Shown in pieces: positions 35,484 to 43,662 of a DNA stretch of 64,000 nucleotides. This DNA comes from Oscillospiraceae bacterium (lineage in GTDB: Bacteria > Bacillota > Clostridia > Oscillospirales > Ruminococcaceae): contig JAFYQD010000006.1 in assembly GCA_017547245.1 (NCBI GenBank), positions 20,333 through 84,332 on the forward strand, in the 5' to 3' direction. Numbering within the stretch: the first letter of the stretch is position 1; every line of letters begins with the position of its first letter. A program made the translations under genes and the position numbers. The notes under the pieces are model-generated. The model saw only the letters and a list, made by a program, of their open reading frames with translations, ran no database searches and was not told the DNA's origin.

Positions 35484-36923
35484 TCATCCAAGAACATCGG
35501 AAAGATTTTTGCACTCCCGTGCCGCCTGATTGGGCACCGCGGAATTGTACAAAGAATCGTAACGATACATGGCTGTTCCGCCATAATTGTCAGCCTTGCG
35601 GGCTGTTTTGACCATACGGGCCAAAATATCGCTGCTGCCGTTCCATTCGCCCGATTCTCCCAAGCGATAGGCACCAATTCCCACAATCAGTTTGACCGAA
35701 GAGCTGGTGACCATGGCATCCCACTCCTCCACCGTTTCGGCATAAGGCATGGTGGCATGGTTGTAACCCCAATAGATCTGGGGGCAAATGTAGTCGACAT
35801 AGCCCGAGCTTTGAGCCCATTTTTTTACGTCAGCATACTGCTTATTGTAGTTATTTTCGTTATTGCCGGTGGGGCTGATGCCAAAGCGAACCGACGAATC
35901 ACTCTTCTTTATGGCAGAGTAGATGCTCTTGACCAGAGTATTTACATTCTGGCGGCGCCAGTTGCCCAAACTGAGGGGGCCATCATAGGCCGCATAAGAT
36001 TCGGCATCAAAACTTTTGTCGGGATCGGGATAAAAATAGTCATCCATGTGGATTCCATCCACGTCATAGTTGTCTACAATCTCCTTTACCCCGTTCAGGA
36101 TAAGCTTCCGTGCTTCTTCCGAAGCCGGGTTGTAGTAAATTCCGCCGGCGTATTTCACCACGGCTTCACTGCCTTCATCCAGCCAGATGGAAGCCTGATT
36201 TTCATCGCAAAGCTTTTTGGTGGAGTTGGCCGCCCGCACACGGTAGGGGTTCAGCCAGGCTTCAATCTCCAGTCCGCGGTCGTGGGCTGCATCCACCATG
36301 ATATCCAGCGGATCATAACCCGGGTCTTCCCCTTCACTTCCTGTGCAAAGGTAACTCCAGGGGAAATAATCCGATTGATAAAGCGCATCGGCAAAGGGAC
36401 GCACCTGAACGATGACGGTATTGAATCCGGTATCGGCAATTTTATCAAAGGCTTTGCCTATGTTGGAGGCAAACTGGGATTTGCTCTTTCCGGTCAGCAT
36501 GGGGCCAAGGTCAAGATAACTGACCCAAATGGCACTGATTTCGCCGCTGACTGAACCGCTTCCCTGCCACTCCTCTTCCTCATCGCCCTCTTCTTCAGCC
36601 TCCTGCGAACTCGACTGGGACTGAGAAGATTCCTGTTGACTAACCGACTGGGAGGTCGAGGAACTTTGTTCGGGCTGGGAAGAAGACGAGGAAACCGACA
36701 CAGAAGAGGAAGAACTGCTTTCGGGCAAAGAGGAAGCCTCTTCGCTGCCGGAGGTTTGGATAAACGAAGGAGGGAATTCTTCGGCATGCTCGTATTCGGA
36801 ACTTTCGGCACTGAACTCCAGCTCGCCCACACCGCTTATCATATTCAGTTCTTCGGCAGGTTTGGTCGAGCAGCCGGTAAACAGCAGCGCCGCAGCCAGC
36901 ACAAAGGCCGATATACGATGCAT
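35484..36923 (-). CDS. GHL10-family glycosyl hydrolase-like lipoprotein
   Basis: The protein of 479 residues starts with a lipoprotein signal (lipobox LFTGC at about residues 15-19), followed by a Ser/Glu-rich low-complexity linker of about 100 residues. The rest is a TIM-barrel GHL10 (formerly DUF187) domain with AIWVSYLDL, FNTVIVQVRPFADALY, IEAWLNPYRV, DGIHMDDYFYP and YICPQIYWGY. It is predicted to act on cell-wall glycans. I chose the ATG at 36923. It lies upstream of the amidase gene (gap 70 bases) and may be co-transcribed with it. Confidence 0.88.
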   Translation of the reverse strand: MHRISAFVLAAALLFTGCSTKPAEELNMISGVGELEFSAESSEYEHAEEFPPSFIQTSGSEEASSLPESSSSSSVSVSSSSSQPEQSSSTSQSVSQQESSQSQSSSQEAEEEGDEEEEWQGSGSVSGEISAIWVSYLDLGPMLTGKSKSQFASNIGKAFDKIADTGFNTVIVQVRPFADALYQSDYFPWSYLCTGSEGEDPGYDPLDIMVDAAHDRGLEIEAWLNPYRVRAANSTKKLCDENQASIWLDEGSEAVVKYAGGIYYNPASEEARKLILNGVKEIVDNYDVDGIHMDDYFYPDPDKSFDAESYAAYDGPLSLGNWRRQNVNTLVKSIYSAIKKSDSSVRFGISPTGNNENNYNKQYADVKKWAQSSGYVDYICPQIYWGYNHATMPYAETVEEWDAMVTSSSVKLIVGIGAYRLGESGEWNGSSDILARMVKTARKADNYGGTAMYRYDSLYNSAVPNQAARECKNLSDVLG

Positions 36924-36972
36924 CGAAAAAGCCCCCTTTCCTGTCACATTTTGACGAAAAGTCTTTATACAT

Positions 36973-37001
36973 ATTGTACACATCTTCATAATGATGGTCA
37001 A
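36973..37001 (-). promoter_or_regulatory. Sigma-A promoter of the GHL10 lipoprotein, with a repeated TTGACCA
   Basis: On the minus strand -35 TTGACC (36996-37001) and -10 TACAAT (36973-36978) are 17 bases apart. A second TTGACCA copy lies 17 bases further upstream (near 37012-37018), making a direct repeat that includes the -35. Confidence 0.68.
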
Positions 37002-37053
37002 CATAATAGTGTGGTCAAATGATGGAATTTGCTGCAAAAACCACCATATATGC

Positions 37054-37081
37054 TTGACAAATTATTCCTATGCGGTAACAT
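37054..37081 (+). promoter_or_regulatory. Promoter of the zinc-ribbon protein
   Basis: Perfect -35 TTGACA (37054-37059) and a weaker -10 TAACAT (37076-37081) are 16 bases apart, 77 bases before the ATG at 37158. Confidence 0.55.
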
Positions 37082-37157
37082 AGAACTATTCCGGAAAGAA
37101 AGATGGTCAGCCTTGGCAAAATGGCTGTATGATCTATCCATGGAGGTAGTATATATC

Positions 37158-37523
37158 ATGTTCTTCTTTGGCATTATGGGTATTGGTTCGGGCGCCAAAC
37201 CGGCCGGCGAAGTGTCGGGGGTGTGCCCCCTGTGCGGCGGGCAGGTTCGGATGAATATAGCCCGTTCCTACAGCTATTTTCATTTCTTTTTCATCCCCTT
37301 GTTTAAGTTTGGTGTGCAATATTTTGCCACCTGCCCCAACTGCGCCAGCGTGTATTCTCTTGACAAAGCGTTGGGCGAAGAAATCAGACTGGGCAATGTT
37401 GGCAGCATAAGCCAGGCCGACCTGCACCTGATGAAAAACAACCGTGACGGGCTCTGCCCCGGGTGCGGCCACCGCAACCCCACAGGCAGCACTTTCTGCA
37501 ACCGCTGCGGACGCGGTCTTTGA
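37158..37523 (+). CDS. Small protein with two or three zinc ribbons
   Basis: The 121-residue protein has three Cys-rich sites: CPLCG near residue 24, CPNC near 61 and a C-terminal double-zinc-ribbon-like CPGCGHRN...FCNRCGRGL. Between the first two is a hydrophobic aromatic stretch (YSYFHFFFIPLFKF), also found in zinc-ribbon proteins of the YgaG/DUF-like type. The role is unknown. The ATG at 37158 has GGAGG 11 bases upstream. It is the only plus-strand gene here and is divergent from the GHL10 lipoprotein. Confidence 0.8.
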   Translation: MFFFGIMGIGSGAKPAGEVSGVCPLCGGQVRMNIARSYSYFHFFFIPLFKFGVQYFATCPNCASVYSLDKALGEEIRLGNVGSISQADLHLMKNNRDGLCPGCGHRNPTGSTFCNRCGRGL

Positions 37524-37548
37524 TTCTATACATATTACGCAGGGTAAA

Positions 37549-37588
37549 AGAACAGCACCTGTCCAACGGGACAGGTGCTGTTTTTATT
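37549..37588. terminator. Bidirectional terminator between the zinc-ribbon gene and the membrane protein gene
   Basis: A perfect 14-bp stem (AACAGCACCTGTCC arms) with a 4-base loop has TTTTTATTTTT on the plus side and TTCTTTT on the minus side. It serves two convergent genes. Confidence 0.85.
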
Positions 37589-38408
37589 TTTGTTCGATTT
37601 TTTGCTGGATCTTGTTCTTCATTTCTTCGGCAGTGGAAATCAGCTGATTGCCGGCCAGCTGAAAACGCTGACCGCCCTGCTTCAAAAAGCGGCGAAGCTG
37701 TTTTTTGTGGTGGCAAAGCTTTTCGCTGCAGTTGGCACAGGAAAGACTGTCGTTGGAAGCTTCGCAAAAAAACTCGGGATGCATCCGTACGCCAACTTCC
37801 CAACGGATCAGCAGCAGCAGCGACAGAACGACCAGACTGATGGTATAGCCGCTGCGGATAAAAATCAGCGGAGTAAACATCATTGCATAGTCCCAGTTGT
37901 AGATACGACAGCTGCCGCAGCACTTGTTTTTCATCATCCAGGTCTGGAATGGGCAGAAAAACAGAATGCAAATCATGTCGCATGCGCCATAGAACAGGCT
38001 GATCAACAGCAGAATACCCTCATTGATGACATGGGTAAAAAACAAAATGCCGATGATGCCGTTAAGCGCCAGCCACGAGGCTGCCACCATAAAGGTGGAC
38101 TTTGCGCTGTTGAGGCGGATTTTCTCCCCTTCTTTCAGCTTGGGACGATAGTTGCGGACAAACTGCTTCTGGCACCCCATGCTTTCCAGCTTTGAGGGAA
38201 AGAAACGAAGCACCATTTCAAGGGCATAGGCCACCCAGATGACAGCCATCAGCAAGGGCAGCTCCTCCACCCGGCCAAACAGGTCGATTTTAATCCCCTG
38301 TATCCAGTTGACCGCATAGACCACCGTTGCCGCCAAAAACAGCAGCGACCGAAACACCAGCTTGTAGTAGTGCAGGGTGGAAATCAACGATATTTTAATT
38401 TTTCTCAT
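37584..38408 (-). CDS. Cys-rich multi-pass membrane protein of unknown function
   Basis: The protein of 274 residues has about five or six hydrophobic segments. The centre contains the distinctive CPFQTWMMKNKCCGSCRIYNWD stretch, here spanning roughly residues 145-166, and a later CANCSEKLCHHKKQL motif. The Cys clusters could bind metal or form disulfides. I recall similar proteins in other Clostridia, but no function. I chose the ATG at 38408, with a GGGTGG site. The long open frame upstream runs through the gamma-subunit gene and is spurious. Confidence 0.75.
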   Translation of the reverse strand: MRKIKISLISTLHYYKLVFRSLLFLAATVVYAVNWIQGIKIDLFGRVEELPLLMAVIWVAYALEMVLRFFPSKLESMGCQKQFVRNYRPKLKEGEKIRLNSAKSTFMVAASWLALNGIIGILFFTHVINEGILLLISLFYGACDMICILFFCPFQTWMMKNKCCGSCRIYNWDYAMMFTPLIFIRSGYTISLVVLSLLLLIRWEVGVRMHPEFFCEASNDSLSCANCSEKLCHHKKQLRRFLKQGGQRFQLAGNQLISTAEEMKNKIQQKIEQK

Positions 38409-38426
38409 GTTTTCCACCCTTTCCTT

Positions 38427-38463
38427 AAAAAACGCCCCACACAAAGGCTGCGGGGGGCGTTTT
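38427..38463 (-). terminator. Terminator of the 2-oxoacid:ferredoxin oxidoreductase operon
   Basis: An 8-bp stem (AACGCCCC with GGGGCGTT) with a 15-base loop and a TTTTTT tract on the minus strand begins 26 bases after the gamma-subunit stop. Confidence 0.8.
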
Positions 38464-38488
38464 CTGTTTTGTGCGGAAGAAATAGATT

Positions 38489-39019
38489 TTACTGTTCCAT
38501 GCCCAGAGCAACAGCCTTCAGGTTGCTTTCGATCAGCTGAGCCTTCTTTGCGGGAACGACCTTTTCCAGAGCCTTCTTCAGGGTCTCGATGGAGGTAAAG
38601 CCGGTTTCCTTCAGCATCTTGCCAAAAAGAATCATGTTGGCCAGACCGTTGAGGCCGTTTGCGTCGGCCAGAGCGGTGGCGGGAACATAGCAAACCTTGA
38701 TGTCATCACGGTCGCACTTCAGGCTGATCAGCGAGCTGTCAAGAATGGCAACGCCGCCGGGAACCACATCACCGATGAACTTTTCGTAAGAAGGAGTGTT
38801 CATGGCCAGCAGAACGTCGGGGGTGATAACCAAAGGACAGGCAATGGCTTCGTCCGAAACACAGACACTGCAGTTGGCGGTGCCGCCGCGCATTTCGGGG
38901 CCATAGGAGGGCAGCCAGGAAACTTCCTTGCCGTCCATCATGCCGCTGTAGGCGGCCATCTTACCGGTGAACAGGATGCCCTGTCCGCCAAAGCCGGCAA
39001 AAATCATGCTCTTGGTCAT
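38489..39019 (-). CDS. 2-oxoacid:ferredoxin oxidoreductase, gamma subunit
   Basis: The 176-residue protein begins SMIFAGFGGQGILFTGKM and contains WLPSYGPEMRGGTANCSV, the signature of the gamma domain that helps bind CoA. The complex converts a 2-oxoacid and CoA to acyl-CoA, CO2 and reduced ferredoxin. It overlaps the beta subunit by one base. Whether the substrate is 2-oxoisovalerate (Vor) or 2-oxoglutarate (Kor) is not fixed by sequence alone. Confidence 0.92.
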   Translation of the reverse strand: MTKSMIFAGFGGQGILFTGKMAAYSGMMDGKEVSWLPSYGPEMRGGTANCSVCVSDEAIACPLVITPDVLLAMNTPSYEKFIGDVVPGGVAILDSSLISLKCDRDDIKVCYVPATALADANGLNGLANMILFGKMLKETGFTSIETLKKALEKVVPAKKAQLIESNLKAVALGMEQ

Positions 39020-39765
39020 TACTTTTCAGCCTCCTTATCCTTGTATACGCCCAGAGGATAGTAGGGCATCATGTTGTCGCGCAGCCACTGCAGAGCGTCA
39101 ACAGGCGACAGACCCCAGTTGGTGGGGCAGGAGGACAGAATCTCAACGATAGAGAAGCCCTTCTTGTCAATCTGGTTCTGGAAGGCCTTTTTGATGGCAG
39201 CCTTGGCCTTGCGGATGTTGGGCACGCTGTCGACCGAAACACGTTCGGCATAGGCAACGCCGTCCAGGGTGGAAAGCATTTCGCAAACGTGTACAGGGTA
39301 ACCGGCAGTAGCGACATCACGGCCATAGGGAGTGGTCTGGGTGACCTGGTTGGGCAGAGTGGTGGGAGCCATCTGACCGCCGGTCATGCCATAAATGGCG
39401 TTGTTTACAAAGATGATGGTGATGTTTTCACCACGGGTGGCAGAGTGTACGGTTTCGGCGGTGCCGATGGCAGCCAGGTCGCCGTCGCCCTGATAGGTGA
39501 AAATAACATTGTCGGGCATGGAGCGCTTGAGGCCGGTGGCAACAGCAGGTGCACGGCCGTGGGCAGCTTCTACCATGTCGCAGTTAAAATAGTTGTATGC
39601 AAAAACCGAGCAGCCAACGGGGGCAATGCCTACGGTTTTTCCTTCAATGCCCAGTTCGTCAATAACTTCGGCAACCAGCTTGTGGATAACACCGTGGGTG
39701 CAGCCGGGGCAGTAATGCAGAACGTCATCACTGAGGGCCTTGGGCTTCTGATATACGATTGCCAT
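39019..39765 (-). CDS. 2-oxoacid:ferredoxin oxidoreductase, beta (thiamine diphosphate) subunit
   Basis: The 248-residue protein contains the CPGCTHG motif near the N-terminus and the thiamine diphosphate motif GDGDLAAIGTAETVHSATR followed by IIFVNNAIYGMTGGQ. It catalyses the decarboxylation step. It overlaps both neighbours by one base, so the three core subunits are translated together. Confidence 0.93.
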   Translation of the reverse strand: MAIVYQKPKALSDDVLHYCPGCTHGVIHKLVAEVIDELGIEGKTVGIAPVGCSVFAYNYFNCDMVEAAHGRAPAVATGLKRSMPDNVIFTYQGDGDLAAIGTAETVHSATRGENITIIFVNNAIYGMTGGQMAPTTLPNQVTQTTPYGRDVATAGYPVHVCEMLSTLDGVAYAERVSVDSVPNIRKAKAAIKKAFQNQIDKKGFSIVEILSSCPTNWGLSPVDALQWLRDNMMPYYPLGVYKDKEAEK

Positions 39766-40826
39766 TACTTTGCACCTCCCATTTCTTTTACAGCCTCAAC
39801 AATTTCGGCAGGAGTGGGAACGATGCCGCCGGTGTGGCCAAAGAATTCTACAGGCTTGCGGCCGTTTACTGCCAGACGGACGTCGTCAACCATCTGACCC
39901 ATGCTCATTTCAACGGTCAGGAAGCCCTTGACCTTATCGCAGGCATCGATGATAGCCTGCTTGGGGAAGGGCCACAGGGTGATGGGACGGATCAGGCCAA
40001 CCTTCAGGCCCTGTTCGCGCAGCTGCTGGATGGCAGCCTTGGCAATACGGGAGGTGGCGCCAAAGGCAACGATGGCATATTCGGCGTCTTCCATCAGGTA
40101 TTCTTCCACCATGGTTTCTTCGGCTTCAATCTTGGCATAACGCTGGAAGCGTTCGATAACGGTCTGTTCCAGTTCGTCGGCCTTGAGGTACAGCGAGTTG
40201 ACAATGTTGTGCTTGCGCTGGTTCTTGTGACCGGTAACAGCCCAGCTCTTGTCGTGCTGCTTGATTTCGCCCTCTTCGGGGAAAGAAACGGGTTCCATCA
40301 TCTGACCCAGCAGACCATCGGCCAGAATCATGGCAGGAACACGATATTCTTCAGCCTTGTCGTAAGCCTGGAATACCAGGTTTACCATTTCCTGAACATT
40401 GTTGGGGGCATAAACCAGCACATGCAGGTCGCCGTGGCCGGGGGCACGGGTGGCCTGCCAGTAGTCGGCCTGCGAGGGCTGAATGCCGCCCAGACCGGGG
40501 CCGCCGCGCTGAACGTTGATGATCAGACAGGGCAGGTCGGAACCGGCCAGATAAGAGATACCCTCGGACTTAAGAGAGATGCCGGGGGAAGAAGACGAGG
40601 TCATAACACGTACGCCGGCAGCGGCAGCGCCATAAACCATGTTGATGGCAGCCACTTCAGATTCGGCCTGCAGATAGGTGCCGCCGATCTTGGGCATTTT
40701 ACGGGCCATATAGGCCGCAACTTCGGTTTGGGGAGTGATGGGGTAGCCGAAGAAATGGCGGCAGCCTGCACGGATGGCGGCTTCGGCCAGAGCTTCGTTG
40801 CCCTTCACCAAAACTCTTTCAGACAT
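39765..40826 (-). CDS. vorB: 2-oxoacid:ferredoxin oxidoreductase, alpha subunit (VorB-like)
   Basis: The 353-residue alpha subunit starts VLVKGNEALAEAAIRAGC, with the FFGYPITPQTEV and YLQAESEVAAINMVYGAAAAG segments of the pyrimidine-binding domain, and SSSSPGISLKSEGISYLAG. It resembles the 3-methyl-2-oxobutanoate (VorB) group most, but 2-oxoglutarate enzymes are close relatives. GGAGG lies 6 bases upstream of the ATG. It follows the ferredoxin subunit by 35 bases. Confidence 0.88.
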   Translation of the reverse strand: MSERVLVKGNEALAEAAIRAGCRHFFGYPITPQTEVAAYMARKMPKIGGTYLQAESEVAAINMVYGAAAAGVRVMTSSSSPGISLKSEGISYLAGSDLPCLIINVQRGGPGLGGIQPSQADYWQATRAPGHGDLHVLVYAPNNVQEMVNLVFQAYDKAEEYRVPAMILADGLLGQMMEPVSFPEEGEIKQHDKSWAVTGHKNQRKHNIVNSLYLKADELEQTVIERFQRYAKIEAEETMVEEYLMEDAEYAIVAFGATSRIAKAAIQQLREQGLKVGLIRPITLWPFPKQAIIDACDKVKGFLTVEMSMGQMVDDVRLAVNGRKPVEFFGHTGGIVPTPAEIVEAVKEMGGAK

Positions 40827-40861
40827 ATAGATCCTCCTTGCAACCAGATGGTTCGGTTAAG

Positions 40862-41068
40862 TTACTTTTCAACGGTGATGGCGCTGTCGGGACACATGAT
40901 GCCGCACATTGCGCAGCCAATGCAGGCCGACTGGTCGGTGACTTCGGCAGGGCTGTAGCCCTTGGCGTTCAGTCTGCCCTTTGCCAGAACAATAATCTTC
41001 TTGGGACATACGCTGACACACAGTCCGCAGCCCTTGCAGATTCCTTCGTTAACGGTCATTTTTGCCAT
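40862..41068 (-). CDS. Ferredoxin-like delta subunit, two 4Fe-4S clusters
   Basis: The 68-residue protein has two 4Fe-4S motifs: CKGCGLCVSVCP and CIGCAMCGIMCP. It passes electrons from the 2-oxoacid oxidoreductase to free ferredoxin. I chose the ATG at 41068, with GGAGG 7 bases upstream; the frame is open to 41128. Confidence 0.94.
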   Translation of the reverse strand: MAKMTVNEGICKGCGLCVSVCPKKIIVLAKGRLNAKGYSPAEVTDQSACIGCAMCGIMCPDSAITVEK

Positions 41069-41124
41069 TCTATTCCCTCCAAACACAGCCCCACAGCGTG
41101 GGGAATGATTAAGTACATGGTCTG

Positions 41125-41796
41125 TCAAATATCCCAGGGGACCTTGACGAATATCTCAACCGGCAAAACCCGGTCAATGTCTTTCAGTTGTTCGGCCAGG
41201 TCGCTGCGTACGGCGTGGCAGCACAGCGGCAGACCCGAAATGCGGCACAGCTCGTCGATATATTCCAGCGAATCACGCACGGTTTGGGCGGTGGTCTCTT
41301 TGCCCAGGTTGGTGCAGTTTACGATATGGGTGGCCTTAACATGCGAGGCATACTCAATCTCACGCAAAATTTCCAGCGCTGCCTGCGGAGTATCGGTAAC
41401 AGGGCGGCAGGCGCTTACGATATAAAGCACGGTGGGTTCCTGGGGCAGCAGTTTGCGTGCATAGCGGCCCACGGCAATGGCACCGGCATCATCGCCGCCC
41501 ACGTCCACAATAACCTGACGGTCAGGGTTTGCCAGCAGTGCGTCCAGACGGCCGGTAAGGGCAGGAACGTCCACATTGCTGCCGGCAAAGGGGGGCGAAA
41601 CCATCTCTATCCCCTCTTGCTGCATGCGTTCGGCAAAATCGGCCGAGCGAAAGTAAGGGTTGACAATATCCAAGTCACAAAGGGCAACCTCTGCCCCGGC
41701 GGCACGGCGCTGCAGCGCCAGGTTTACGGCAAAATTGGTCTTGCCGCTGCCATAGTGGCCAAGCACCACCACTCGTTTGTTTTCAAGCTCTTTCAT
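41125..41796 (-). CDS. P-loop NTPase, first gene of the oxidoreductase operon
   Basis: The protein of 223 residues has a P-loop VVVLGHYGSGKTNFAVNL and a SIMIBI-like segment EVALCDLDIVNPYF, like MinD/CooC-type ATPases that load metal or assemble complexes. It has a second acidic site (VIVDVGGDDAGAIAVGRY). It has no separate terminator before the ferredoxin gene, so it is co-transcribed. A maturation role for the ferredoxin enzyme is possible but inferred only from position. I chose the ATG at 41796, with GGAGG 4 bases away. Confidence 0.82.
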   Translation of the reverse strand: MKELENKRVVVLGHYGSGKTNFAVNLALQRRAAGAEVALCDLDIVNPYFRSADFAERMQQEGIEMVSPPFAGSNVDVPALTGRLDALLANPDRQVIVDVGGDDAGAIAVGRYARKLLPQEPTVLYIVSACRPVTDTPQAALEILREIEYASHVKATHIVNCTNLGKETTAQTVRDSLEYIDELCRISGLPLCCHAVRSDLAEQLKDIDRVLPVEIFVKVPWDI

Positions 41797-41858
41797 GGTG
41801 CCTCCAAACAATTAAAGCGGTTAAAACCTGCAAAAATCAAAAAATCAGCTATTTTGTT

Positions 41859-41887
41859 ATTATAACACGACAGCCGTTATTGTTCAA
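41859..41887 (-). promoter_or_regulatory. Sigma-A promoter of the P-loop/ferredoxin oxidoreductase operon
   Basis: On the minus strand -35 TTGAAC (41882-41887) and perfect -10 TATAAT (41859-41864) are 17 bases apart, 63 bases before the ATG. Confidence 0.78.
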
Positions 41888-41991
41888 CCGAAAACCTTGC
41901 CGATATTCGACGGTATCCTCTTCCCTTTTTGGGCGATTTAACGATTTACAGCGATAAATGTTTCCGGTTCGCACACAGTGACCGTCAAAAG

Positions 41992-42030
41992 CAAAAACTC
42001 CCCCGGTCCAACAGGCCGAAGGGAGTTTTT
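41992..42030 (-). terminator. Terminator of spo0A
   Basis: Arms AACTCCC and GGGAGTT close a 16-base loop and are followed by TTTTTGC on the minus strand, starting 18 bases after the stop. Confidence 0.75.
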
Positions 42031-42047
42031 TATAACCCCATTTGGGG

Positions 42048-42821
42048 TCAGCGGGCATTTTTAAGGCGCAGGCGCAGCTTGTCGGCAATCATGGCAATAA
42101 ACTCGCTGTTGGTGGGTTTGCCGCGCAGGTTGTGTATGGTATAGCCAAAGTAAGAATTAAGCACATCCACATCGCCACGATCCCACGCCACCTCGATGGC
42201 ATGGCGGATGGCGCGCTCCACACGGCTGGAGGTGGTGGCATTCCGTTTGGCCACGGTGGGATAAAGCAGTTTGGTGATGGAGTTGATGATATCGGGATCC
42301 TGTACGGCAAGGATGATGGAATCGCGCAGATAGTGATAACCCTTGATGTGGGCGGGAACACCGATTTGAAGGATGATTTCGGTCACCATAACCTCGAGGT
42401 CATTTTCCTGACGTCTTTGCAGACCCTGCGGTTTGCCGCCCTGCCTCAACCCCGAAAGCTGCAGAATACGCTCGGCCAGCACCTCCATGTCAAAGGGCTT
42501 TAGGAAGTGATAGGCCGAACCGGCACGGATCAGCTCCCCTTCCAGCATGGGGTTATCGAAGGAAGACTGGGTCATAAAAACCGGCATGGGAGAAAAAGCA
42601 GACTTTTTCAGCTCGTTTATAACGCCAATGGCATCCAGCCGGGGCATAAACACATCCAGCAAAACAACAACGGGGCGATGTTCACGGATCATCTCCAGAA
42701 CCTTCAAACCATCTTTGGGTGAAACCACTGTTTCAATTTCGTTGTTTCGAAGTACTTCGGAACATTTGGCACAATCTTCTTTGTGGTCTGCGGTAATCAG
42801 TACTTTTGTCTTTTGATTCAT
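42048..42821 (-). CDS. spo0A: Stage 0 sporulation protein A, master regulator of sporulation
   Basis: Spo0A is the response regulator that starts sporulation. The 257-residue protein has a receiver domain (1-120) with acceptor D56 ([10 protein letters not shown]), T84 and K108 (YHFLKPFD). The C-terminal DNA-binding domain is highly typical ([17 protein letters not shown], then [17 protein letters not shown] and [15 protein letters not shown]). The usual acidic pair DD near residues 10-11 is replaced by TADHKED: only one Asp remains and the next residue is His. The gene has its own promoter and terminator. Confidence 0.97.
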   Translation of the reverse strand: MNQKTKVLITADHKEDCAKCSEVLRNNEIETVVSPKDGLKVLEMIREHRPVVVLLDVFMPRLDAIGVINELKKSAFSPMPVFMTQSSFDNPMLEGELIRAGSAYHFLKPFDMEVLAERILQLSGLRQGGKPQGLQRRQENDLEVMVTEIILQIGVPAHIKGYHYLRDSIILAVQDPDIINSITKLLYPTVAKRNATTSSRVERAIRHAIEVAWDRGDVDVLNSYFGYTIHNLRGKPTNSEFIAMIADKLRLRLKNAR

Positions 42822-42863
42822 AGTTTTTCATTTCCCTTCGTGTTACAAAATTCCCGCAAAAAG

Positions 42864-42908
42864 ATATTACCAAATATTGGAAGTTAAATCAATGCCTGTA
42901 TTGACGAA
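42864..42908 (-). promoter_or_regulatory. spo0A promoter with a candidate 0A box
   Basis: On the minus strand -35 TTGATT (42887-42892) and -10 TAATAT (42864-42869) are 17 bases apart. Ten bases further upstream the plus strand reads TTGACGAAAA (42901-42910), which matches the Spo0A box core TGNCGAA. This would allow autoregulation, as known for spo0A in other species. Confidence 0.55.
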
Positions 42909-43018
42909 AAATTCGCCAAATTTAAATGGAAAATTTTGGAAATTATTTCACCCATTCAACAAGTTACGCCCACCTTCTTCGGCATAAGCCAAAGTTCTTC
43001 CCCACCTTCTTTTTTGCA

Positions 43019-43050
43019 GCAAAAAAGGACACCCCACAAAGGGATGTCCC
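43019..43050 (-). terminator. Terminator of the YitT-like/methyltransferase pair
   Basis: Arms GGACA-CCC and GGG-TGTCC with one mismatch are followed by TTTTTT on the minus strand, 20 bases after the methyltransferase stop. Confidence 0.68.
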
Positions 43051-43069
43051 AGAATAACTGATTTTGTTT

Positions 43070-43660
43070 TTAAGCCTTCAGTTCATATACCAGAATGGTT
43101 TCGCGCCGGTTTGTGCCGTCAAACAGGTCACGGCAATCGATTTCATCTGCCTGCGTCAAAAGCTCATCGTTGGAAAGAACAATGCGGTAGTCGTCATTGG
43201 GATAGTAAAAAAACAGGCGGATCAGGCGAGGAGACTCATACCAGCTTTGCTTGATGTTTTGCAGCACCGCAGCAAGAATTTCGGCCGAAAAGGGGTTGAA
43301 AAAGTAGCAGCAGTCTGCACCATCGGGAAGATATTGCGCCGCATCGCAGCAAATCAGTTCCATGTTTTTGGCAGGGGCAAAGCTTTGCAGATTGTTTTGC
43401 GCCTGCCTAAAAATACGGTCGTCATATTCAATTCCCACCACCCTGCAGCCGGTCTGCGCCGCCATAAAAAAGCCCACTCTTCCCTTGCCGCAGCCATAGT
43501 CCACCAGACAGCTTGTGCGGGAAATATATCCGCTTTGGGCAAGCCGTTCCAGCACGCAATAGGGGGTGGGCTCATAGGGATAGCGGTAACGGTCGGCACG
43601 GCTTTCGTCACGGCCCGATGTATGTATTTTCAGTTTTTTATCCCACAGTGCATCATTCAT
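43070..43660 (-). CDS. Class I SAM-dependent methyltransferase
   Basis: The 196-residue protein has the SAM-binding motif LVDYGCGKGRVGFFMA and the acidic residue in VVGIEYDDRIF, then YFFNPFS as a motif IV-like segment. The NPF segment and overall length recall small methyltransferases of nucleic acid or protein targets, but the substrate is unknown. It starts 2 bases after the YitT-like gene. Confidence 0.86.
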   Translation of the reverse strand: MNDALWDKKLKIHTSGRDESRADRYRYPYEPTPYCVLERLAQSGYISRTSCLVDYGCGKGRVGFFMAAQTGCRVVGIEYDDRIFRQAQNNLQSFAPAKNMELICCDAAQYLPDGADCCYFFNPFSAEILAAVLQNIKQSWYESPRLIRLFFYYPNDDYRIVLSNDELLTQADEIDCRDLFDGTNRRETILVYELKA

Positions 43661-43662
43661 AC

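Noticed and set aside
37029-37157. Longer N-terminus for the zinc-ribbon protein
   Set aside because: The extra codons overlap the promoter -35/-10, and the only good ribosome site lies just before 37158.
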